A DNA stretch of 16,005 nucleotides from Bacillota bacterium (GCA_029778935.1 JAKPBM010000238.1:1-16005), one strand, 5' to 3'. Shown: positions 6,631-14,046, counted from the first letter of the stretch. Made by a program: numbers and translations. The notes: generated by a model from the sequence alone, not told the origin.

Positions 6631-9363
6631 TTAGGCGTCCCAGTCGTCCTCGGCAGCTAACTTTTTCTTCCTGGCTTTCACGATGACGACGACAACCGTC
6701 GTGACAACCGCCGCGGCGCCCACGCCGATGCCCGCCCAGTAGTACCAGGCCAGGCCGCCGTCCTTCGGCTCTTCCATGCCGGGTTCGTCGATGGGCGGAA
6801 TCCACGGGTCGATGGGGCCGACGGGTTCGCCCATTTCGGCCACTTCCACTACCAGCGGGACTTCCATCCGCCGCGGCTCGCCCGCCGCGTCCTCAAAGGC
6901 AAAGACGATGCTGCCCGTCACGGTGCCGATGCCCATGGGGATCACATACGCTTCAAAGTAGTCGCCGCTGCCCGCGGGGAAGTTGCCCATAAACATCTCG
7001 CCGTCCATCAGCATGATGTCGCCTTCGGCTAAGATGGTCAGGTTGTTGAGGGGCGTTTTGCCCTTGTTGTAGTACTGGAAGGAGACGTAAATCTGCTCGC
7101 CCTGCATAGCGAAGGTGGGGTAGGAGACGTTCGTAAACTCCAACCGCACGGGCTGGGACACGTAGACGTTGATTTCCTCGTTGCCCGAGTAGCGGCCGCC
7201 GGAGCCGTACTCGTAGTCCATGCCAACGTAAATCGGATAGCTCTTCTGCTCCGCCTGGCCTTTGGCGGAAAGCTCGATGGTGTAGGTCTCCAGGCCGCCG
7301 GGGGCGATGCTTTCCGTGTAGAAGGTGTTGCTGCCCGCCACGGGGGTAAAGACGCCGTCGGAGGAGGAGATGGTGATCTTGAAGTTGGACACGGCCAGGG
7401 TTTTGCTGGTGTTTTTCAGGGTAAAGGTGAACTGGAACCGGGACCCGGCCTCCACGTTTTCGGGGTTAATGGTATACGAGTCGATAATCACCCGCGGGAG
7501 GGAGTTGGAGCCGCCGGCGTCCTCGCCGGTAATGCGCAGATAGCCGCCCACGGTTTCCTTGCCGCCGGCATACTCCACCGAGAGGGAGATGGGCGCCATG
7601 CCGACGGAGAGGCTGTTCGAAGCGAGCATTCTAACCGTGCGGGTGACGGACGCGCCCGGCTCCAAAGCGGATTCCGTGAACAGGTTCAGGCCGCTGGCGG
7701 GCACAAACGTGTCGCCCGCAAAGCTGATGCGCAGGTTCGTAAGGGTCGTGTTGCCGATGTTCTTCAGCGTGTAGGTGAGCACAAACTCGGCGCCGGGAGC
7801 GACTCCCTGGGCCGTCAGCTCCGTGAGCATCAAAGACGGGCCGGTTTCGCCCGTGTTGTTGCCGCCTTCCACGGAAATGTAGACGTTCTGAGGCTCCAGC
7901 TGGCCGCCCGCGTAATACACCGCCAGCTCCAGCGTCACGTACGCCGGGGCGGAATCGCTCATATTCAGCGGGACGGTGACGGTTTTCGTGCCGCCGGCAG
8001 GGATAGTGCCGACGGTGAAGGTGTCAAAGGAGCCGCGCAGCATGGCGCCGCCGGTGGAGAAGCCGGAAACTTTCAGCACCACGTCTTCCAAATTCACCGA
8101 ACCCGTGTTTTCCAGCCCGACGACCAAATCCACGTTCTGGCCGGCCCTGGCACCCTTTGCCTCGGCGGAGACGATGCGCAGGCCCGCGCCGCCGCCGGAA
8201 GCAGGGGCGGTGACGGTCACAAAGAACGTCTGGGAGTAGGTGCCCTGGGCGCCGCTCTTGGTCGTATAGACGACGCCGATTTCGACTTCGATTACGCCGG
8301 AGTGCATGCCGGCCGCGGCAAAGAGGTTAAAGGTGGCCTGGGCCGTCTTGCCGCCGGCCAAGGCGGAAAGTTTCACCACGCCGCCGTCGCCCACAGGCGA
8401 AATGCCGCCAGCGGAGAGGTTTTTCACGCTCAGGGTAACGGAGGAAAGCTCCTCGCTGCCCATGTTCTGCACGTTGACCGAAGCCGTAAAGCTTCTGCCC
8501 GGCACGATGACGCCGCCGGGCACGGTGAACCCGGACAGGGTGATCCGGTCGCCCGCGCTGCCCTTGCCGTTCACCTTGAACGTCCGCTGGGCCTGCACCG
8601 TTTTGGAGTCGCCGTTGCTGTCGACGTAGTCGATCACGATGGTGAAGGTGACCATCTGGGTCGAGGCTTCGGGGCGCACGTCAAAGGAGATGCTGCCCTT
8701 GCCGGGCTTGGTGCGGGAGACGGGGTCTAACGTGACCGTGTTGGTCTGCCCCGTGGGAAGCATCACCGAGTCAGGCACGATAACCGTAACCAGCACTTTG
8801 CTGGACGTGGCCTGCCATTCGGGGCTGGTGATGGTGAAGTCGAAGGTCACCCGGCCTCCGGCGATAATCTGCTCTTCCCGGGCGGCAAAGCTCTCCAGCA
8901 CAAGGGGAGAGACAATGGGTTTTTCGTCGACGGGGGGAGTGTAATCCGGCTCTTTCACCGGGATTTTGACGGTCAGCTCCTTCTTGTCTTCGCCGTGGGC
9001 AACCACCGCGGAGATGGTCTGGACGCCTTTCGCCGCCGCGGCGGCCTGAATCATGAAGGTCACTTCGGCCTTGCCTTTGGCGGGAATCGTCACTTTCTGG
9101 CTGCCGACGGTTTCGACCAGAATGTCCGAGCCGGCCGCTTCCAGCCAGACATCCGCGTTTTCCAGCGCCGTTTCGCCGGCGTTGTTGAGGGTAAGCTTCA
9201 GTTGCACGTTTTTCGTTCCGGCGTACACTTCCTTGTTGAGGGTCACGTCGCCCAGAGTAACGGGCAGATCGCCCGCCGCGAAGATTCCGGCGGGGAACAG
9301 CCCCAAAAGCATCAGCGCCATCAACAGTACGGCCGTACGCCGCTTTGTACTCACCCGTTTCAT
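6631..9363 (-). CDS. Secreted, membrane-anchored Ig-like (CARDB/COG1361-type) repeat protein
   Basis: A 910-aa surface protein. It starts with a signal peptide (basic MKRVSTKRR, hydrophobic 11-28, likely cleavage near residue 30). It then has about seven beta-sandwich repeats of 100-120 residues, starting roughly at 33, 148, 270, 390, 508, 622 and 738. The repeats share patterns such as 'G..V.....L.N.G...L.NV.L' and 'l.pG...t....l', typical of CARDB/COG1361 S-layer-like proteins. A Pro-rich linker (850-866) leads to one membrane helix (about 874-896), a KARKKK stop-transfer and an acidic tail, so the repeats face outwards. Its ATG overlaps the ATPase TGA (ATGA) and its stop lies just ahead of the permease, so it is an integral part of the ABC operon. 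It probably serves as the extracellular partner of the MacB-like permease (inference from context). Confidence 0.85.
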   Translation of the reverse strand: MKRVSTKRRTAVLLMALMLLGLFPAGIFAAGDLPVTLGDVTLNKEVYAGTKNVQLKLTLNNAGETALENADVWLEAAGSDILVETVGSQKVTIPAKGKAEVTFMIQAAAAAKGVQTISAVVAHGEDKKELTVKIPVKEPDYTPPVDEKPIVSPLVLESFAAREEQIIAGGRVTFDFTITSPEWQATSSKVLVTVIVPDSVMLPTGQTNTVTLDPVSRTKPGKGSISFDVRPEASTQMVTFTIVIDYVDSNGDSKTVQAQRTFKVNGKGSAGDRITLSGFTVPGGVIVPGRSFTASVNVQNMGSEELSSVTLSVKNLSAGGISPVGDGGVVKLSALAGGKTAQATFNLFAAAGMHSGVIEVEIGVVYTTKSGAQGTYSQTFFVTVTAPASGGGAGLRIVSAEAKGARAGQNVDLVVGLENTGSVNLEDVVLKVSGFSTGGAMLRGSFDTFTVGTIPAGGTKTVTVPLNMSDSAPAYVTLELAVYYAGGQLEPQNVYISVEGGNNTGETGPSLMLTELTAQGVAPGAEFVLTYTLKNIGNTTLTNLRISFAGDTFVPASGLNLFTESALEPGASVTRTVRMLASNSLSVGMAPISLSVEYAGGKETVGGYLRITGEDAGGSNSLPRVIIDSYTINPENVEAGSRFQFTFTLKNTSKTLAVSNFKITISSSDGVFTPVAGSNTFYTESIAPGGLETYTIELSAKGQAEQKSYPIYVGMDYEYGSGGRYSGNEEINVYVSQPVRLEFTNVSYPTFAMQGEQIYVSFQYYNKGKTPLNNLTILAEGDIMLMDGEMFMGNFPAGSGDYFEAYVIPMGIGTVTGSIVFAFEDAAGEPRRMEVPLVVEVAEMGEPVGPIDPWIPPIDEPGMEEPKDGGLAWYYWAGIGVGAAAVVTTVVVVIVKARKKKLAAEDDWDA

Positions 9364-10154
9364 AGATTGTCCTGCACCTCTTCCTTGCTTTGTTCTTCCT
9401 CCCGCGGGGAGAGCGGAACTTCCTGTTCCGGCGTTTTGTGTATGTTTTCTTTATCCACCCTGGTGATCTGGCCGTCTTTCATGTAGTAGATATTGTCGGC
9501 GTAGGCGGCGATTTCCGGGTCGTGGGTGACTATGATAAGCGTTAAGTTGTTCTCCCTTGCCATGCGGACCATCATTTCCATGACTTCCAGCGTAGTTTTG
9601 GAGTCCAGGTTGCCCGTCGGCTCGTCGGCGAACACGATGCGGGGCTTTGCCACAAACGCCCGGGCGATGCCTACGCGCTGCTGCTGGCCGCCGCTCATCT
9701 GGGTGGGCTTGTGGCGCATGCGTTCGCCCAGCCCCACCTGTTTGAGCATTTCCGCCGCCGCCTTTTTTCGCTTCCTGGCGCCTACCCCCCGGAATGTCAG
9801 GGGCATGGCCACGTTTTCCAGCGCCGTGAGATGGGGCAAAAGGTTATACGACTGGAACACAAACCCCATGTTCTTCTGCCGCAGCAGCGTAATCCGCCGT
9901 TCGTTCATTTTGTCCAGCCGCTTGCCGCAGACCATGATGCGCCCCGAGGTGGGCTTATCCAGCCCCGCCAGGATATTGAGCAGCGTCGTCTTGCCCGAAC
10001 CCGATGTGCCGAGCAGGCAGCAGATTTCCCCTTCCCGGACGGAAAAGGTCACGCCGTCCAGGGCTACAACCTTTTCCTTTCCGATTCTGAAAACCTTCCG
10101 CAGGTTTTCCGTTTCGATGATGGCGCGCCGGGCCAGCATCTTTTCCTCCGCCAT
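9360..10154 (-). CDS. ABC transporter ATP-binding protein, MacB/LolD type
   Basis: A 264-aa ATPase with all motifs in order: Walker A GTSGSGKTT (49-57), Q-loop Gln101 in FVFQSYNLLPHLTALENV, signature MSGGQQQR (153-160), Walker B IVFADEPT (173-180) with D-loop GNLDS, and H-loop His211. The pattern LPHLTALENVAMPL and DEPTGNLDS is that of the LolD/MacB/FtsE-like group that pairs with FtsX-type permeases, fitting the downstream permease. The C-terminal tail (about 235-264) is charged and Glu-rich. The start is uncertain: ATG at 10154 has AAAGGA nine bases upstream, while an in-frame ATG five codons later (10139) has GGAGG five bases upstream. It is the first gene of the operon and its stop overlaps the next start. 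Confidence 0.93.
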   Translation of the reverse strand: MAEEKMLARRAIIETENLRKVFRIGKEKVVALDGVTFSVREGEICCLLGTSGSGKTTLLNILAGLDKPTSGRIMVCGKRLDKMNERRITLLRQKNMGFVFQSYNLLPHLTALENVAMPLTFRGVGARKRKKAAAEMLKQVGLGERMRHKPTQMSGGQQQRVGIARAFVAKPRIVFADEPTGNLDSKTTLEVMEMMVRMARENNLTLIIVTHDPEIAAYADNIYYMKDGQITRVDKENIHKTPEQEVPLSPREEEQSKEEVQDNL

Positions 10155-10198
10155 GAAACCACATCCTTTCGCGGCGCTTGCGGTTTGCTTCTTTCCTC

Positions 10199-10227
10199 AT
10201 TGTATTAGCTATAAGGCGTTTTTTCAA
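10199..10227 (-). promoter_or_regulatory. Promoter of the ABC transporter operon
   Basis: On the minus strand, TTGAAA (10227-10222) and TACAAT (10204-10199) are separated by 17 bases. Transcription would start near 10192, about 38 bases before the ATPase start. Confidence 0.65.
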
Positions 10228-10381
10228 TTACAGGTCAGTAACAAAGACGGCAACAGTTGGAAAAAGTTCCCTGGAAAATTTGTTGACAAATTCACTATAT
10301 TTTTGTGTTGGTTTTTCGCAGAGGGCGTTTGATTTTCTCAAACCCTGTCGAAAGTACTGTTTTTGCGTCAAATACTTTTCC

Positions 10382-10410
10382 TTTACAAGAAATCATGCAA
10401 TCCATATACT
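10382..10410 (+). promoter_or_regulatory. Promoter of noc
   Basis: TTTACA (10382-10387) and TATACT (10405-10410) are 17 bases apart. The message would start near 10417 and carry GAGGTGAT (10432-10439) just before the ATG at 10443. A lone TTGACA at 10283-10288 has no matching -10 box. Confidence 0.65.
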
Positions 10411-10442
10411 GAAAATACAATTTTTACTTATGAGGTGATTGC

Positions 10443-11297
10443 ATGTCGGGCTTCTTCTCATCGGCAATACGAACGGCCCGGCCCACGGCCACTGCGCGGC
10501 ACCAGGTGATGGAACTTCCAGCGGAACCCAAGGATAAAATTCATCATATTGCCGTAAATGAAATCTTCCCCGATCCGGCCCAGGTGCGGAAGATTTTTAA
10601 TATGGACGAGCTGAGAGAGCTATCCTCGAGCATCGCGGAGTTCGGCATTCTTTCGCCCCTTCTGGTCCGGCGCGTGGAAAAAGGCTATCAGCTGATTGCC
10701 GGCGAAAGAAGGCTCCGGGCCGCCGTCATGGCGGGGTTTACCCACGTGCCCTGCATTATCAACCAGGCAGACGAGGAAAAATCAGCCTATATGGCCCTTA
10801 TCGAAAACCTGCAGCGGAAAGATCTGGACTTTTTCGAGGAAGCGGCCGGCCTGGCGCGGCTGATTTCCGTCTACGGCGCCACGCAGGAAGAAGCGGCCCG
10901 CCGCATCGGCAAGAGCCAGTCGGCGGTGGCCAACAAGCTGCGCCTGTTACGGCTGGACAGGGCGTGCATGGAGCGTATCCGGGCGGCGGGACTGACCGAA
11001 CGCCACGCAAGGGCCCTTTTGCGGCTGGAGCCTCAAGCCGTGCCCCGGGCTTTGGACTATATCATCGAACATAACCTTTCCGTGGCCGAAACGGAACGCT
11101 ACATAGAAAGCCTGCTCAAACCCAATCCGGAGAAAAAGCTTTCCTTCCGCCACACGCTCTTAAAAGACGTGCGCCTGTTTATCAACACCGTGGCCCACGC
11201 GCTGGAAACCGTGCGGCAGGGCGGCATCGACGCGGAGATGAAGCAGGAAGAGGAAAACGGGCGGATTATTCTGACCATTTCCCTGCCCAAAACATAA
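10443..11297 (+). CDS. noc: Nucleoid occlusion protein Noc (ParB family)
   Basis: A 284-aa ParB-like protein. It has a short amphipathic N-terminus (MSGFFSSAIRT), like the membrane-targeting helix of Noc. The ParB N-terminal CTPase/DNA-clamp domain spans about 33-125, with LIAGERR (84-90) and ENLQR (121-125). A helix-turn-helix (TQEEAARRIGKSQSAVANKL, 147-166) is followed by LTERHARALL, and the C-terminus (KDVRLFINTV, then IILTISLPK) resembles that of Bacillus Noc. In Bacillus, Noc binds specific sites, spreads using CTP and blocks division over the nucleoid. Noc and Spo0J are paralogues; the N- and C-terminal ends favour Noc. Unusually, no rsmG, parA or second parB lies beside it; it stands alone between two convergent or divergent units with its own promoter and terminator. 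Confidence 0.87.
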   Translation: MSGFFSSAIRTARPTATARHQVMELPAEPKDKIHHIAVNEIFPDPAQVRKIFNMDELRELSSSIAEFGILSPLLVRRVEKGYQLIAGERRLRAAVMAGFTHVPCIINQADEEKSAYMALIENLQRKDLDFFEEAAGLARLISVYGATQEEAARRIGKSQSAVANKLRLLRLDRACMERIRAAGLTERHARALLRLEPQAVPRALDYIIEHNLSVAETERYIESLLKPNPEKKLSFRHTLLKDVRLFINTVAHALETVRQGGIDAEMKQEEENGRIILTISLPKT

Positions 11298-11368
11298 GTC
11301 TAATTCCATCCATTCCCCTTATATAGGCTTGTTGACGTAAACCCGGCAGCAAGCTCACTTTTCAAACA

Positions 11369-11399
11369 AAAACCTCTGCCAAAAGCAGGCAGAGGTTTT
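11369..11399. terminator. Bidirectional terminator between noc and tyrA
   Basis: A perfect 12-bp stem, AAAACCTCTGCC (11369-11380) / GGCAGAGGTTTT (11388-11399), closes a 7-base loop. T-rich sequence follows on plus (TTTTGATTTT) and on minus (TTTTTGTTT), so it serves both convergent genes. Confidence 0.88.
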
Positions 11400-11403
11400 G
11401 ATT

Positions 11404-12237
11404 TTACAGCAGGGATTCCTTTGTTTTGCGGCTTTCGGCCAGAAGCTTTGTAAGGGTTTCCCGGTCGCCTTCGGCCACGGCGCTCTGGATGGCGAGCAGA
11501 TTTTGCACCAGATGGTCGATTTGGGAAACGAGGCAGTCTTTGTTATGGATAAACAGCTCCGCCCACATGTGCTCGTTGAGCTTGGCCACCCTCGTCATAT
11601 CCTTAAAGCTGCCGGCGGAAAAGCCCGGCGTTTCCAGCGCCAGCGGCGAGCAGACGTACGCCGCCGACACCACGTGGGCCAGCTGGGACGTGTAGGCGAT
11701 CATCTCGTCGTGGCGGCGGGGCGAGGCGTAGGTGATGCGGCCAAAGCCCAGAGAGAGGAAGAACTCCTCCAGAAAGGTGAGTACGGCTTTGTCCGTTCCC
11801 TCAAAGGGGGTCAGAATCATGCTCGCTTTTTCAAACAGGGACGCGCTGGCGCCGGCGTAGCCCCAGACTTCCCGGCCCGCCATGGGATGGCCGCCGACGA
11901 AAACGGCCTTCCCTTCCGTGAAAATCTCCTTCGCGGCGTCGCAGACGCTCTGCTTGACGCCGCACAGGTCCACCACCACGCAGGATGGGGCGAACTTCGG
12001 CCCCCATTCCCGCAAAAACTCGATGGCGGCGGAGGGGTAGAGGGCGACCAGCACCAGATCCGGGTCCGTCTCCCCTTCCCATGCGCGGGCGATCGCCCCG
12101 TCGGAAAGGGCTTTCCGCACCGTTTCCCCGTCCACGTCATGGCCAAAAACCGCGTGGGGCGTTTTCTCACTTATCGCCGCCGCCATGGACCCGCCAATCA
12201 GCCCCAAACCGACGACCAGCACCTTCTTTTGCTTCAT
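11404..12237 (-). CDS. tyrA: Prephenate dehydrogenase (TyrA)
   Basis: A 277-aa protein that oxidatively decarboxylates prephenate to 4-hydroxyphenylpyruvate with NAD(P)+, the committed step to tyrosine. The Rossmann nucleotide motif GLGLIGGS (10-17) lies at the N-terminus. The family motifs GGHPMAG (115-121) and SQLAHVVS (184-191, with the conserved His) are present. The protein ends at the helical domain and lacks the C-terminal ACT domain found in longer Bacillus-type enzymes, so feedback control by that domain is absent. It follows aroF with a 9-base gap and has AGGGGG before its ATG, so the two are one operon and share the leader attenuator. The stop lies at the bidirectional terminator. 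Confidence 0.93.
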   Translation of the reverse strand: MKQKKVLVVGLGLIGGSMAAAISEKTPHAVFGHDVDGETVRKALSDGAIARAWEGETDPDLVLVALYPSAAIEFLREWGPKFAPSCVVVDLCGVKQSVCDAAKEIFTEGKAVFVGGHPMAGREVWGYAGASASLFEKASMILTPFEGTDKAVLTFLEEFFLSLGFGRITYASPRRHDEMIAYTSQLAHVVSAAYVCSPLALETPGFSAGSFKDMTRVAKLNEHMWAELFIHNKDCLVSQIDHLVQNLLAIQSAVAEGDRETLTKLLAESRKTKESLL

Positions 12238-12246
12238 ACAAGCCCC

Positions 12247-13257
12247 CTACATCTTCTTGCCCGCAAGCTCGGCCAGCGGGCGCAGCTGTTCCATAAGCCT
12301 GGCAAATTCGTCCGGCCGCAAAGACTGGGCCCCGTCGGACAGGGCTTTCTCCGGCTGGTTGTGGACTTCGATTAACAACCCGTCGGCCCCCACGGCCACC
12401 GCCGCCTTCGCCAGCGCCGGCACCATCCAGGCAATGCCGCAGGCATGGCTCGGGTCCACCACCACCGGCAGGTGGGAACGGGACTTTAAAAAAGGCACGG
12501 CGGACAGGTCCAGCGTGTTGCGGGTGGCGGTCTCGTAGGTGCGGATGCCCCGCTCGCATAAAATTACATTCGGGTTGCCGCCGGCCACGATGTACTCGGC
12601 GCTCATTAAAAGCTCTTCCAGCGTGTTGGCAAGGCCGCGTTTCAGCAGAACGGGCTTGTTTAAATGGCCCAGCTCCTTTAACAGCTCGAAGTTCTGCATG
12701 TTCCGGGCACCCACCTGGATGATGTCCACATCTTCAAACAGAGGGATGTGCTCGATGTTCATGATTTCCGTCACAATGGGCAGGCCGGTGGCTTCCCGGG
12801 CTTTTTTCAAAAGCTCGATCCCCTCGGCGCGAAGGCCCTGGAAGGCATAGGGCGAGGTTCTCGGCTTAAAGGCCCCGCCTCTAAGCATAGCCGCCCCGGC
12901 GGCCTTCACGGCTTTCGCCACTTCCACAATCTGCTCCTCGCATTCGACGGAACAGGGGCCGGCGATGACCGTCAGATGGCCTTCGCCGATGACCGCGCCG
13001 CCGACGGAAACCAGGGTGTCGTCCGGGTGGAGCTTCCGGTTGGTTCTCTTGTATGGCTCCGAAACGCGCTTGACGTCTTCCACAATGGGCATGGAGCGGA
13101 CGAGGTTTTCGTCCAGCTTGGACGTGTCGCCGATCAAGCCGATGATGGTGGTGCCCGCCCCTTCGGAGAGGTGGGGCTTCAGCCCTTTTTCGTACACCCA
13201 CTGCAGGAACGAGTCCAGCTGCGCTTTGGTGGCGGTTTGCTTTACGATTACAACCAT
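12247..13257 (-). CDS. aroF: 3-deoxy-7-phosphoheptulonate (DAHP) synthase, type I beta, with N-terminal regulatory domain
   Basis: A 336-aa enzyme that condenses phosphoenolpyruvate with erythrose 4-phosphate, the first step of aromatic amino acid synthesis. Residues 1 to about 75 form the ferredoxin-like regulatory domain seen in type I beta enzymes of Bacillota and Thermotoga. The catalytic barrel follows with AGPCSVE (99-105, metal-binding Cys102), KPRTSPYAFQG (131-141), LLKRG (204-208), CERG (234-237) and DPSHACG (268-274). AAGGAGG lies seven bases before the ATG at 13257. It is followed by tyrA, which points to use in tyrosine synthesis. Upstream sits a leader with a Tyr-rich peptide and a terminator, so expression is probably controlled by attenuation. 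The N-terminal domain suggests additional feedback inhibition by Tyr or Phe (known for the family, not shown here). Confidence 0.95.
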   Translation of the reverse strand: MVVIVKQTATKAQLDSFLQWVYEKGLKPHLSEGAGTTIIGLIGDTSKLDENLVRSMPIVEDVKRVSEPYKRTNRKLHPDDTLVSVGGAVIGEGHLTVIAGPCSVECEEQIVEVAKAVKAAGAAMLRGGAFKPRTSPYAFQGLRAEGIELLKKAREATGLPIVTEIMNIEHIPLFEDVDIIQVGARNMQNFELLKELGHLNKPVLLKRGLANTLEELLMSAEYIVAGGNPNVILCERGIRTYETATRNTLDLSAVPFLKSRSHLPVVVDPSHACGIAWMVPALAKAAVAVGADGLLIEVHNQPEKALSDGAQSLRPDEFARLMEQLRPLAELAGKKM

Positions 13258-13457
13258 AAGACGGCCTCCTTATCGAAAGGGATGTATACGCGATGTATAC
13301 AAAAAGCCTGTGCTCCTTGCAAAGCACAGGCAGTTTTCTCAAACCTATGGAGAAACGGCGTCGGCTTTTCAGGAGTTTTTTGGCATGCAAAGGAAGCCGC
13401 GTACCAATAATAGTAGCGCAGCTGGCCATACGCATAAGACATGCCGCAAAAACGCAT
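13248..13457 (-). CDS. Putative aromatic leader peptide of aroF-tyrA (69 codons as read)
   Basis: The frame begins at ATG 13457, about 40 bases after the likely transcription start, with AAGGA nine bases upstream. Six of residues 8-19 are Tyr, including Arg-Tyr-Tyr-Tyr-Trp-Tyr (14-19; codons TAC TAT TAT TGG TAC at 13415-13401). Runs of codons for the end product are the hallmark of attenuation leader peptides. Unlike classical leaders, the frame does not stop before the terminator: it runs through the hairpin and ends 10 bases inside aroF. A run of six A (13381-13376 on the minus strand) follows the Tyr cluster; a shift of one base there would give a TGA at 13371-13369 and a peptide of about 28 residues. 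After residue 26 the sequence looks unconstrained. Confidence 0.7.
   Translation of the reverse strand: MRFCGMSYAYGQLRYYYWYAASFACQKTPEKPTPFLHRFEKTACALQGAQAFCIHRVYIPFDKEAVLWL
13306..13331 (-). terminator. Attenuator terminator in the aroF leader
   Basis: On the minus strand, GCCTGTGCT (13331-13323) pairs perfectly with AGCACAGGC (13314-13306) around an 8-base loop, followed at once by T5 (13305-13301). It sits about 50 bases before the aroF start and after the Tyr-rich leader codons, so it would end transcription before the operon unless antiterminated. Confidence 0.85.
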
Positions 13458-13502
13458 CTTAGCCGATCCTTTCCCGTAGATTTATAAGCGGAAATTTATA
13501 AC

Positions 13503-13532
13503 ATTGTATACCGCATTCTGCGGGATTGTCAA
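13503..13532 (-). promoter_or_regulatory. Promoter of the aroF-tyrA operon
   Basis: On the minus strand, TTGACA (13532-13527) is followed by TATACAAT; it can be read as TTGACA-16-TATACA or TTGACA-18-TACAAT. It lies immediately downstream of the DUF3842 stop codon. The spacer contains an inverted repeat, CCGCA-TTC-TGCGG (13511-13523). Confidence 0.75.
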
Positions 13533-13538
13533 GGGGTT

Positions 13539-13982
13539 TTACGCTTCCTGCGCAAATTTGCCGTTTTGGATAAATTCGGCTGCCAGTTTGGCCGCCGTTT
13601 CCACGTATTCGGCCATGGTATGCTGCCCGACGCCGGCCACCGTCACGTGGCAGCGGTTGACGGGTACTAGGATTTTCTGCGCCGGGCTTTTGCCGACGGC
13701 TACCGCCATGGCGGGCGTAATCTCCCCCAGCAGGGAGTTGGCCATTACAATCCCCACCGGGCCGACAATCAAATCCGCGTCTTCACAGTTGACCAGCACC
13801 GGGTTTTCCCCCGTGGCGCCCATATCCGCTCCCGCTTTAAGCATGGCGGAGGTAGCCACGCTGTTGGTTCCGATGGCGATCAACTCTTGGGCAGGGCAGC
13901 GGCGCTTAATCTGTTCCACCAGCATTTTGCCGATTTTACCGCCCTGCCCGTCCATAATCACTACTTTTTTAGGGCGCTCCAT
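13539..13982 (-). CDS. DUF3842 family protein
   Basis: A 147-aa protein with the conserved DUF3842 pattern: VVIMDGQGGKIGK at the N-terminus, then IAIGTNSVATSAMLKAGAD and GATGEN, then IVGPVGIVMANSLLGEITPAMA, and a final NRCHVTVAGV. The start beta strand plus Gly-rich loop resembles a Rossmann-like nucleotide-binding turn, but the family has no established function. ATG at 13982 is chosen because GAGGTG lies seven bases upstream and the family begins with this strand; 13 extra codons upstream are open but have no ribosome site. It may be transcribed with the upstream 60-aa gene or from its own promoter at 14046-14017. The aroF promoter begins right after its stop. Confidence 0.85.
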   Translation of the reverse strand: MERPKKVVIMDGQGGKIGKMLVEQIKRRCPAQELIAIGTNSVATSAMLKAGADMGATGENPVLVNCEDADLIVGPVGIVMANSLLGEITPAMAVAVGKSPAQKILVPVNRCHVTVAGVGQHTMAEYVETAAKLAAEFIQNGKFAQEA

Positions 13983-14016
13983 GCCTTCCCACCTCTTTTT
14001 TGCTTTTGCCACATGT

Positions 14017-14046
14017 AGCATAGCACAAAAGGACGGGGGTTGGCAA
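14017..14046 (-). promoter_or_regulatory. Possible promoter of the DUF3842 gene
   Basis: On the minus strand, TTGCCA (14046-14041), an 18-base spacer and TATGCT (14022-14017) lie about 35 bases before the DUF3842 start. The match is moderate. Confidence 0.4.

Noticed and set aside
10283..10310. Second noc promoter based on TTGACA at 10283
   Set aside because: No acceptable -10 box is found 16-18 bases downstream; TATATT lies far too close.
13395..13425. T-box riboswitch in the aroF leader, suggested by UUGGUACGCGGC
   Set aside because: The conserved GGGUGGNACCGCG T-box sequence is not complete (missing the GGG and one C), and only about 85 bases lie before it, too short for a normal Stem I. 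The Tyr codon run explains the leader better.
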